NCBI GenBank assembly: GCA_007922225.1
Contig: ML679956.1
Location: 71,416,111 to 71,480,110, forward strand
DNA from: Emydura subglobosa
Taxonomy: Eukaryota > Chordata > Testudines > Chelidae
Direction of reading: 5' to 3'
DNA: 64,000 bases
The translations under genes and the position numbers were made by a program. Below are positions 1-12,100 of this stretch, in pieces; position 1 is the stretch's first letter, and each line of letters begins with the position of its first letter. Under the pieces are notes generated by a model, which worked only from the letters and a program-made list of their open reading frames with translations, was not told the DNA's origin and did no database searches.

Positions 1-65
1 CACTTAGCCACAGGTGAAAAGATGAGGGGTATAGAAACATCTGCAGACTTCTTTTGAGGACTCAC

Positions 66-275
66 CTCTGGCTCTCCTCAGCTTTCTCCATATGATCCTG
101 AAGCTCTTTGCCACACGTCTCTGGAAGCAGGAAGCAGAGGATTCCTGCAATCACTGGAGTGCTTCCAAATATCGCCATGGGAATAGCGGGATGGTACTTG
201 TCCAAAACACCAATCAGAGGGGAGATGATGCCACCCGCTCTGGCTGACATTGAACACAAACCCACTCCGGTCTGC
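66..275 (-). CDS. SLC22A13: Copy A exon 9: TM11-TM12
   Basis: A 210-base exon covering residues 447-517: [16 protein letters not shown], then TM11, TM12 and [19 protein letters not shown]. The donor is GAG/GTGAGT at 65-64, so another exon must follow to the left of the window. Copy B and most family members have a basic residue (R, K or H) where this copy has the cysteine of LPETCG. Confidence 0.9.
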
Positions 276-3144
276 CTGGTAAGAGAGCAAAACGTGGAAG
301 GTGTAAATAGCACACATTAAAGTCTTTGCTTAGGAGGATGTCTCCAGTGGTCTAGATCCTTGTTCTATTCGATAGCCTGGGGAAATCCAAGTTCAAGCCT
401 GGATCAACACCCCACTTCCCACGATGGTAGGTGGTACTGGAGATGAACCTAGGATCTTTAGCCTTTAGAATTTTGCGGGAAATCTCCCATCTTTGCATTA
501 TCATTAGAAAGAGCTATAGCATAGATGGGGCTCCAATGTTTGGAAAAAGCTGCTTAGAATAACAACAGGGCTTTAGGTAGTGGATTCTTGATCACTAAGT
601 GTAATTGATTATTGATCTTTCAGCTAAAAATGAGTGGCTTTAGGAATAGTGGCCAAAGGAAGGCATTTTCCAAACAAGTACATTGATTAAACATAACCCA
701 GCAGTGGGTGGATGGGAGCAAAAAGTACCAACAAGTCGATTCTGATTTTAAGGAAAATAGCCAAGCCAGTACCCATGCTACTAGGCCATGCTGTCTCTTA
801 GGCAGTAAGGGATGCAGTAGTCACCCAGTCTGGTATCTTGTCTCAATCCATAACCATTACTCCAGAGCCTTAACAAGGACCACCTGGCTCATATTAAATT
901 GGATTCAATTTTATCCACTTGATTCTACATCCAAATTGGCAGCTGACTCCGTCTGTTCTAGAGTTGGGAAGCAGGCAGGAATTGCTGTAGAGGACCTGTA
1001 GATGCCGACAGAGCTTCTGATCACAGCCGTCTGTTGAAGAAAAGGCTATTCTTTCTGTAGGGCTTTATCCAAATCCTGTTACCATATTAAAAGCTTGTAT
1101 TAAACCCAGTTCCTGGGCTAAGACAGCACAAAAGGGAAGGAGATGTCACCTGATAATGGTGGGGAACAGCTCTGCAGAATATACGTAGGAGATAGAAAAA
1201 GCGGCCGCAGTGGCAAACTTCCCTATCACAGCCAGCGTCGTGACCACCACCGGCAAATCTAGTGGCAAAAGGAGATGCTGTTATACAAAGCCCATACGGG
1301 GAGGTGAGCACAATTAGGATTGTTTCATACACACCTGCCAGGAAGCAAAGCTATCGTACGTGTACAGCGTAGGGTGAGAGCTTCACTAAGGAACCCACCT
1401 CAGTGGGAATCTCCATAACCAGGGTCAAAGGATGGTTCTGCTCTGAAAAGTGACTCTGTACACGTGGCATCTCAGGGTTGCATGTTCATCATGCCTCACG
1501 GAGCAAATGCACTCAGTGTACCAAGAGCAAAGACCTTTCCTCTAACTGCCAGGCCTACAAACTCACCCTGGTTTCTGAAAGGTAAAATGAGTTTTTCCCT
1601 TCTCATTACCATAACCATTAATCAAAGGTTCCACAGACCAGATTATTCCCTCAGTTACACACACATAGCCCCATTGCCTTCAGATTATGCTCTCATTTAC
1701 TCCTGTGTAACCCCCACTGTCTTCACATCACAATTGCACCTGTGAGCTCCACTGCCCTCAGATTATGCCCTTGGTAACATCTGTGAAGTGAAGGGTAGAA
1801 TCTGACCCTGCAATTACTGCAGAATTTTTGTAATTCCATTTATGTGGATTTATGAGCCCAGTTAGAATCCAGCTACCACCGTCAAGCTAGATCTGCAGAG
1901 CTAACAGGCATGACATTTTAGTTTGGGCATTGAAGTCAGTGTATACAACCTGAGATGCGCACAAGGAGCCAGTCCATGGGGTAAGAAGGAATCAGTTGTC
2001 CACAGTCACTTGTCAGATCAGAACCATACTCTACAGAATCCCCAAGGTTTCCAGGGCAACATCAGCCATCCGCCAAGACTTATCTTTATAGGATGATGAG
2101 TTGCAGCTGCTTCCTTGGACGGTAACCTAATATAACTTACACTGGATACTTTCTAGAGGCCAGACAGAGAGGTGCAGTGACTCAGACAGGTGAAATCAAT
2201 CAAGTTCCACCAGCAGGTGACTTCAACAGAGTTACGCTAGCATTTAATTTAGCTCATGATGCTTCAGAAGGGGATTTTCAAAAGGTACAAATGAAAACTA
2301 TGCTCCCAGTTCCAACTGACTTTCAGTAGGAGCTGGGTGCAAAACTGCCTTTGAAAATCTTTCCTTGAATGCCCTTTATTTGAAAAATCCTGTCAGTTAA
2401 TCCAGCACATGGGAAATCAGATTTTCTAATCTACTCCGGCAACTGTTTGTCACTACTGAAATCTCTGGCTATGCAATGAACCCCAAGCATTGCTCAAGGA
2501 TGAAGCAGGAACGCAGTGTTGTTAATGGAGCTTGTGTGGAAGGAAGGAGGAATTTTGAAGAGCCAGAGAGAGAGAAGAAAGTAACACTAAGAAAATTCAG
2601 GCTGTCATTCTCCATTCAGGTTTCATCTCCAGAAAAGGTGGCTTAGGCACTGAAATCAAGTGTTAGGAGCCAATAGAGAGAGCCCCAGTCAGTTGAGCTA
2701 TGGAAGAAAAGAAAATGGGGACAAAGGAACGTGTCTCAGACTTGACTGCTCCATGTACCAGGTAGATTGGGCTGCACTCGGGGTAATTGCTGTGTACCTT
2801 TTGGGATGCCAGTGATGATTAGACACATGACTCCACCCAGGAGCAGAAAGAAGCTTTGGCTTTTCTTCCTCCCAAACCACTGCAGCAGGAGGAGACAAAG
2901 GGAGCGAGCTGGTATTTCAACAGCCCCGAACACAAGCTGTGTCAGGTAAATGTCCAAGCCAAAACTCCCCACGTTAAGGCTCAGGCCATAGTACACTAGG
3001 CTGTTTACAAACCTGAAAGCAAAGCAGAGCAGAGTGTATTTACCTGTGAGGGTGGTAAGCCTTCAGGGCCAGCCTTATATGGGGTGAAAACCATTGACGA
3101 CTGCCCAGGGCACCGTGGTCAGAGGAGGGCCGTGGTCAACCTCC

Positions 3145-3178
<34 letters not shown>

Positions 3179-6100
3179 ACTTCCTGCCCCCATTGCGCCC
3201 CAGCCCCGGGTAGAGGGGTCATTGTATGAGGCGATGCCCCCCCTCCCCTCATTCACCCAGGACACAATTTTCTCTAAGGCCAGCCCTGTTAGCTTTAGAT
3301 GATCCCAGTTTCCATAGGGATGAGAAATACCCACTATCCACATCAGCATTGGTACTTTTAATTTGTCAATGCTACAGCTGTATGGGTTTGGGCGGTGATC
3401 TTGGAGATCTCACAAGGTGAGTAGGGTCAGATGAAAGCCCATTAAATGACTACAAAATTTCCATGCACCAAATCTGCACACACAAAAATCCCTTAGTTTT
3501 TTAAATAGCTGTTATAAAAATGGAGTAACATTTGGATGACTTACCAGACAAATGCCATAACTAACGTCACTTTCCTCAAGTGCTTCTTCCTGAAGAGATC
3601 CAGAATATTTCCAGACTTAACCTTCTTCTCGGGCGTCAGCTTCAAAATTCACAAAGCAAAAGGGTCAAGACACAAAAGAGAAACCAATGGCCTGATCCAA
3701 TTCATGCTGAAGCCAAGTGGAAAACTTTCACCAACATCAGTGGGAATGGATGGAACCCGAAAAGTATTCTGGTTGTGAGAAGTAGACAACTGCAGCACAA
3801 GATGTGCTGGATTTACATGACCAAAGCCTGTTTTTCCATCTGCAGTGTTTTGGTCACTAAAGGTTTTTCTTATGAAGAACATTTTTTGACAAGCAAGTTT
3901 TGGGAAAATGTGATAGAAATTTTGCGTTTGTTTATTTGTTTTTGCAATGAGATAAAGAGAAGGAGAACTAAAAACATCCAACAAATCACATGGCATTCGA
4001 GCAAACTCATCTGAAGAAAAGCCATAAGCCTATGTACAAAGTGGTTGGACAGTGTAGATGGGTCACAGAATAGCAAGAGCCCAAGAATGGGCTACAATGT
4101 TGCCCTGATCTGCTTTCTACAAGACACAGCCTTGAGTAGTACTGTTCCGTGGTAAGTTCCAAAATTTCAACAACAAAAATAGTTTGAGATGGAATGAAAA
4201 CTACAATTTCAGAATTTTCTGTGGATCAGGAATTCGAAAATCCCAAAACAGAATTTTCATTTTGCCCTTTTCTGAATATTGCCCCCCAAGCTGCTCAGAG
4301 CCTACGAGCCAGGTCTCCCAAGGCTTTGGGGCTGCCAAAGAGTGGGGAGCCTGGAAGCTCCCACTCATCAGCCGGCCTGCTATGCTGCCCCAGAGCCAGG
4401 GATCCTAGAAGTCCTGGGAGCCCCCACTCCATGGCATTGTGCCTGGCAGGCTGCCAAGGAGCCAGGCAGGAAAGCTGGCAGGTAACCAGGGTGGTGTTGA
4501 AACCAGCCTGGCAAGCAAGGTCCCATCAGAAACTCGCCTGGTTTCTGTCAGAGTTTTGTTGAAATGAGGATATTCCTGTGGAATGTTTTGATTTCTGCAA
4601 GTCAGCATTTTCTGAAGGAAAATTTTCTGTCTCAGAAAATTGCTGACGAGGTTTCCTATGGAGACATGACTGCAACTCCAGAATTGAACTCCATATAATA
4701 ACTTTGATTATGGTGCACGGATTTCCAGAGCAGAAGGGAACATTATGATCTTCTACTCTGCCCTCCTGTATGACACAGGCCATAGAATTTTACACAGGAA
4801 TTCCTGAGTGAAGCCCAGAACTCATGGTTGAATTTTTTTAGAAAGACACCGAGTCTTGATTTAAAGACTTCGAGTCATGGAAGAGTCCATCACATCCGCT
4901 GGTATAATTCTAATTCTTTTAACTTCAAGAGATACCTTAATAATCACCTATTTCATGAAGTATTTATGCTCTAATGGCCACTTTGTGTAAGTTCTGTCAC
5001 ATCTTGTGCATTGTCTTTCTTGCTCTTTTACTGTTGTTAGATGGTAAGCCCTTTGAGTCAGAGTCTGGTTTTATGTCCAGCACTGACCTATGTCAGATGT
5101 TATATCTGCATAATTCATTATTAATCATCTGCTAGAGTTGCAACAAACCCTTGGGCACAGACAGACACTGCAGACACCAGCTGACCTGCAGACTTCCTGA
5201 TCCAAGGAAAGAATTCAAGACTTTCAGAAATATAAGCCTCAACCTTGTGAGCTAAAGGTGAATTCCTTCCATTTGCCGCCACTTGTTATTGAGGATTTCA
5301 TCTTTTGTAGGCCAGCCACTAGAGGGCAATGGTACCGTACACTTGACCAAACTTAGTATTGTATCTAGCAAATGGCAAAGTCACACGAATTCACACTGTG
5401 GGGACCATATTAGCTCATGCCCAAAATAAAATCAGGTGATATAAATACAAACGACAGTTGTGAATTTGGGAGAAGTTAAAAATCCTTCTTACTCTTAGGA
5501 TTAAAATTTAAAAGTGCTATGGGGGTTTTTACAGAAAAGTTCATAGTTTGTGTACATCTCCACACTGTGCTCCGGCCTAGAATGCCTTCCTTGGATTGGT
5601 CTGCAAAGGCCACTTCCTCTCCCCATTAAGACCAGCCTCTGGCATGGCTCCTATATGGAATCATCCAGTTATTGATGGCTTGAAGGCAAGGTGGGGATAG
5701 CTAGCATTGTTTTGATTATTGTAAATAAAGTGAAAGCACAAATGTAGGTATAAAGGCCCGCTCATTTGGCCAACACAATTAATTGAACTTGGGACTTCCA
5801 GAACTAAAAGCACGAGCTACTACCGCTTGAGCTAAAGATCCAGCCTCTTTACCTGTTCGTGTGACAGGCTCATATTGTCTGTGGATTGGGCATAGAGTAC
5901 TGACACTGACCAATGGGCTATGAATATATCCATATAAAACTTTTACATTTGTAGCCCTATTCCCCTCCTTTTGCATGTGATTTGTTTTATTTGATAGTAA
6001 GGTATTAGATAATAAGGGCCTCTTAGTGCTACTCAAACAGTAACATGAAAGTAAATGCAACGTATAAGTTACATTCTCCGAGGGACCAAAATCAATAAAG

Positions 6101-9100
6101 GAATAAAAATTGACACTGTTCTACCTCCAGCAAAATTGAATCAGCCATTGCAATTTTATTGGATGTTCCATTCTGCTGTTTCTACAGAAGGTCCTGGGTC
6201 CTTTGATATTACACGTGCATGGTTTGGTTGATGACCGTGGTGTTCAGCATGGCCGGCCATTAATTTTTTGCCAAGTGCAATGGAATGCACTTGCAGGTTT
6301 CAATGACTTTAGTCCTGGGGGAATTCTGCATCACTGCACAATGCAGAATTTGCGCAGAATTAATGTTCTGGGCAGAATTCCATTTTTTCCTGCAGAATTG
6401 GTGCTGCAGAGCTGCTGGCTGCCACTAGGGGCCGCTGGACCCAGCAGAGCCCAACTCTCCAGCTCACAAATATAGGACACTGCTGGGAAGAGGGGGGGCG
6501 AAGGGGAGGGAACTGGAGGGTTCCGGGAAGCTGCGCTCCCAGCACACCCTAAAGGAAGGAGGTGGCATGCAGAAAACTCTGTACTCTCTGGATCTCTGAG
6601 CTCTGCGGGGGAGGGGCAAGACGGGGGATGCTGGTGTCTGGGCTAGGGGAACACGCCGCAGCTGGGCTCTGGGGGGTAGGGGGTGCAGCTATCAGGGCTG
6701 GGGGGGCAGAGTTTTCCCCCAAGGTATGCCCAGCTAAGGTGACCAGATAGCAAGTGTGAAAAATTGGGATGGGGGTGGGAGGTAATAGGCGTCTATATAA
6801 GAAAAAGCCCCGAATATCATGACTGTCCCTATAAAAATCAGGACATCTGGCCATCCTATGCTCAGCTGACACATGACACACCCAGACTGAGGCACTCAAC
6901 AAAAACATAACAGAGAAACAGGAATTGGGTTGTCATGGGGGTTCTTTAACTCTCTACTCCTAGGGGAATCTTTTTTGTTGTCCATATTGTTACAGACATA
7001 CTTGCTGTCAGGTATTTTGAAATAAATTACCAAACTAATTGAAACTGGTGTGATTATATTGTGTTATTTTGACAAAACATGCAGAATTTTAAAATATTAT
7101 GCTCAGAATTTTAAATTTTGGGGGGACAGAATTCACCCAGTAGTAATGACCTGCAGGACTTTTAATGGACAGTGCAGTAACTCCCTTCTGGAGTGACTGC
7201 AAATGGCACATCATACAAACACAACCTATGAATTCTCTCCCCACTTTTGGTAACCAGGAGAAGGTATCAGGGGCTTCTCTGAGGACAAGAAAAGAACATG
7301 AATTCACAAGTGAGGATGGTTTGCTCATATGAGATTTGAGAGAATTAGGATACTTCTGTTTCTAGGGGGAGATTTAAAAAAATTCTTAAGAGATTTAGAC
7401 ACAGAAGTCAAACTGATTTGAAACAAATGAACACAAATCCACCAGGAACTTTTGACAATCTCTTGCCGTGTTTTGGGCCATTTGCTAGAAGAAGGAAAAA
7501 GAAATTCCCCCAAGAGTTGCTTACCAAGAAAACTTTTTTTCCTTGTCCTATAAAACACTGAAACAACAAGGCCTGAAAATGGATGATCAGTGCTTGAGCA
7601 GAGCAAAGGTTTATTCACAGGGCGCACAAGAGTCATTAAAAACATTTTAAAGCATTTTATCCATTTATATAAATATTTATCTTTGTTTTCCCCCAAAAAA
7701 TAGGTCTCTGACTCCTACACGATATATTTTGCAAACTCCCATCTCAGCATTTATCACCTGATCAAGCAGTTCTGGAGGGAAGGTCCGTTTATTCACAGAT
7801 GCTGCTTTTTGAAGCAGTTTTTTGGCTTCCTCTACCTTCTCTTTTGTCATGAGCCACCGAGCAGATTCTGGAAGGACCCTACAAAATATGTGAATTCCAA
7901 AGAGTTCTTTGCTGTCAAAACCTCAGTTACCTACATAACTTCATCCACTTGATGCGTCTTCCATAGCAGTACAATATATCTTATTGTATGTGTTTACGAC
8001 GGGAGACATGCAATTCTTTTGAGACGCTATGGCTTGGGTGCTTATTTATGGGTTGTTTTGTTTCAACAGAAATAATTTTATTGTAGTGCCAAGATTTTCA
8101 AATCTTGGTGCCTAAAGTTAGGTGCCTAAATAAAAGTGGCCAGATAGCCAAAAATGCGAGGGCCCAGCAGATCCCATTAACTATGTATTTACAAGATATG
8201 GGCTATATTGAGAAAGAATCAACCCTGCAATGAGTAGATGAATCCACTCTGTAAAGCACGTGTATAACCTGGATCACAAATAACACTGCAATGCTTGAGA
8301 AGAGCTCTTTGGCAAATACACACTTACCATATGTAAAAGAAAAGACAAAACACAGGGGCGGATCCAGCAATCTGCAGCAACCTCCAGTTGCGAATGCCAT
8401 AAGCTAAGCCAGCCAAAACCATCTGTCCAATGGAAAACCAGCAATGGGTGGCAATTACTGCATGTGACCGGTAGGGAATTCCAATCCATTCAGTACCTAG
8501 AGACATTAACACAGATTGAACTGCTGAGGATCCTAAGGACACAGCACCGTTTAAAGGGTTTGGGTTTTTTTTCTATTCCAAACTAGATCAGCTTTCATTT
8601 GGGGGAGTGCTATCTAGTAGCTAAAGCAAAAGATCTGGACTCAGTACTTGGGGTTCAGCCAGTAGGTGGCCTTAGATAAGTCACATAAACCAAGGCTTTC
8701 AAAACTGACTGGTGACTTTGAAGATTTCCATTTCTGAATGCCCAATTGGAGTCATCTTAAAAGGGGTCTGATTTTCAGAAGTTGGGTGCTCAGCACTTTC
8801 TGAAACTCAGGCCTCATTAAGTTGACTCTTGCTGGGCACTCAAGATTAACTGGTCACTTTTGAAAATTTCTGAATCTCTGGGCCTCAGTTTACACATCTG
8901 TAAAGTGGGTATAAATAATAATTCCCTATCTCTCAATACTGCTGAGCAGTTTGGTTAAATAACCTTTGTGACTCTCCAGGGAAAAGTGCTATATGCATGT
9001 AAAGTATGTTATTAAGAGCGAGGCTTTCCTGTCTGTGTATAGCCAGAGATCCGGCAGCTAATAGCCACTCGTGGGAGATGCTAATGACAAAGGGAGCACA

Positions 9101-12100
9101 CATAAACCAACATTTCACATCTCCAACTAACTAAAACTGGTCCTACACCTTCCAAATGCCTCCCACCAAATACGTAAATACCGGGCCAGATTCTCCTCTT
9201 TCCTACACTGGGTGTCACTTCCCTGACTTTAATGCAATTACTCCTGATTTACACCAGTGTGAGAGAAAGATCAGGTCCACTGTATTTAAAGAAACATTAA
9301 TTTGGTAGTAATTTTTAAAAAACATGTTAGCATGTAACTGCACCGAGCTTTTGTCCTTGGGGGTCTTTTCATTGTCTTTTGTCAGATCACATACTGTGTA
9401 GCTAAAACATCTCTAGCAGTGAATGAGGAAATCTTACCTAAAGCTAGGATGCCTATGAAGATTCCAGATACAGCAGAACCCACAAGACATCTCAAGACCA
9501 TGTAGACATAAAAATTTGGCACAAAGGCTGCTCCAACACCAAATGCTCCCATCATAAGCATGGAAAGCAAAACAATGGGACGCCGCCCAATCCTGGGGGA
9601 GGAAACATATTTGTAAATCTCTGAGGCTACTGTCAGCTTTCACTCCTAATACAGCAGATAAGGCACCTGGATATTATAGTGATAGTCATCAGTGTAAGAA
9701 CTTGAATGGCTACACTGGTGGTTGATATAGTGCAAAAATGGTGTTAAAATGGTATTGCAGCAAAATCAGCGTTCTGGCCAAGATTATCAGAGGTGACTAG
9801 TGACTTTGGGACACCTTTAAAGGTCCCCTTTAAGATGTGTCAAGCTGGCCACCCAAAACTTGAGACACGTAAGGCAGTATGGCCTGGATGACAGGGCATT
9901 GGACTGGGAATCAGCTGCCCTGTGTTCTATTCCTGGCTCTGAGACAGGCAGGGTGACCTTGGGCAACTCACTTCACCAGTCTGTCTCTCAGTTTTTTCCA
10001 TCCATAAAATGGAAAGAATGATACATAGTTTATATTTACAACATCCTCCCCTTCAGATACACAGCAAGTTCACTCCACCGCTGAGTTACCCTGTGCATCC
10101 TGTCTTAGAGAAGCTTAGCTCTTTGAGGCAGGGGCTCATTTTTATTTTGTGTATTCTATAGTGCCCCTTTAGTAGTAAATAATAAAACTTATTGTGGCTT
10201 CTCAACCCCATTCTAAACACAACAAAGGGCCAGACCAGTGAGCCCTTTGTCTACTTTGTGTAGGACGGGAACACAAGTAGAAGAATGGGGATGGGGAAGA
10301 GTGGGGAGCAGAGAACTGTGAAGAGACAAGTGAGACTGAGGTGTCTGGGGCGAAGGTAGGAAGACATTCAGAGAATGCCTTCTTCCCATCAGTGGCATAA
10401 CAAGCTCTCAGAGGGACCTGCTGCAAGACTAGGTTAGGGGCTCCCTTTCCATTTCTGAAATCCACCCCAGTGCAGCTTCCCGCCCTCCTTCAGCTCCCCC
10501 ATACTCCCAATCCATCCCTCCCATCCCCCACATCCTGCCTAGCTCCCCACAGCCCCTCCAGTTCTGATCCAACCCCTTCCAACTCTCCCTCAACCCCCCT
10601 CCAACCCAGCCCTCAGCTTCCCCAGTCCCAATCCAATCATCCTCCAGGCCCTTTTAGTTCCCTTTCTACCCCCATTTCCCTGATCCACCCTCCCCAGCCC
10701 CATTTCAGCCTCCATGACCCACTCCACCAGATTCCCCCCACTTGACCCCCTTCGGCTTCACTCCAATACCCTCCACACACCCTCAGCCCTGAAGCTTTCA
10801 TCAGAGCCCCAGAGTTCTGCTCCAACCCCCTGCCCCAATCCAACCCTCCTGCTCCACCCAGCTATGCTCCAACCCTCCTTTCCCACTCCCCCAATTGCCC
10901 CCCAAGTTTCCCTCCACCCCACCACCCCATGCAATGTGGCTGATGCTTTTACCTTGCACTCTCTCTTGGGGGGGGGGGCGCCACATTTCCCATCTTTGTG
11001 GGGCCCCCACACACCCCTACGCATCCTGGTGCTACAATCTCCCCACACCTTCTCTGTATGCCCTTGCCATCTGTCTACACTCAGAGCCTGGGAGTTGCCC
11101 CAGCTGTAGGGCCCCCATCCCAGCCATCCTCTGCCCTGGAGGGGTGCCAGCAGGCCCTAATTTCCCTCAGTGGTCCTCTGGGTGAGCCCCCATAACCTTA
11201 TGGGCCCTGGTGCAACTGCACCATTGTAGGTACCCCACTGACCCCCATCAAAACAACCTGTAACCTGTGCTTGTCTGCTCTATTTAGATTGTAAGCTCTT
11301 TGGGGCAGGCATGGTCTATGTTTGTACAGTACATTTTGGGCCCTCAATCTCAGTTGGGGCCTCTCAGTAATAAGTCGGGATAGTTGAAAATTTTCTGTCA
11401 GACTATTTTTTGACAGAAAATTGGGTTTTGGACTATTTGAAATTTGTCACCAAAAAGTGCCTATTTCCTGTGGAAAACTTTCCCTTTTGTCATACATCAA
11501 AAGCCTGAAAAGTCAAAACATTTTGGCCAAAACCCAAGATATTTCTATTTGGATGTGCTGCTGCATTGCCTCGCAGGAGTTATAGTTCATTTGACTCTAG
11601 ATGATCATATTGGTCCCATCTGACCTTAGTGTCTATGAGACTCACGTCCCTATTAGTTTCTATGGACTGGGCTCCCCAGAGAGACTACAGCTTCCATCAT
11701 CCACTACAGCCAAGGACTTCCATGATGCACCACCTCCCCCTCTCAGAAGGGAAACCGTGATGACTCATGGGAAATGTAGTCCCACCAGGGACCCAGGCTG
11801 TGATGAGATGTACAAACCCTGCATCACCATGGGGTTAAGTAGCCTTGCTGCACCACACCCACAAGGCCTGGAAGTAGGGCCTAAAAAGGCAATGCCCAGC
11901 TCTCAGTAGCAGCCACGGAAAAGGAAAAGACCTTCAAACTCCAGCTTTTGAACAAGGGCACAGCTGAGGGCAGAGACCAAGTGGAAGGTGGGCTAGACTC
12001 CGAAGGGGTCCTTTAAACCTCTTACATGCGAGTCGCCTAAGGGTAATGGACTGCATGACAGTCTGCTGGAGGTGCTTTGCAGGAAGGGAGCCTGCTGCCA

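Noticed and set aside
5750..5860. tRNA gene
   Set aside because: A and B boxes are readable, but no cloverleaf can be closed and the segment continues as a SINE. The same applies to the heads at 15430, 23705, 55760 and 62040.
10470..11195. Several overlapping open frames rich in Pro and Ser
   Set aside because: They arise from the polypyrimidine composition; all frames on both strands stay open by composition alone.
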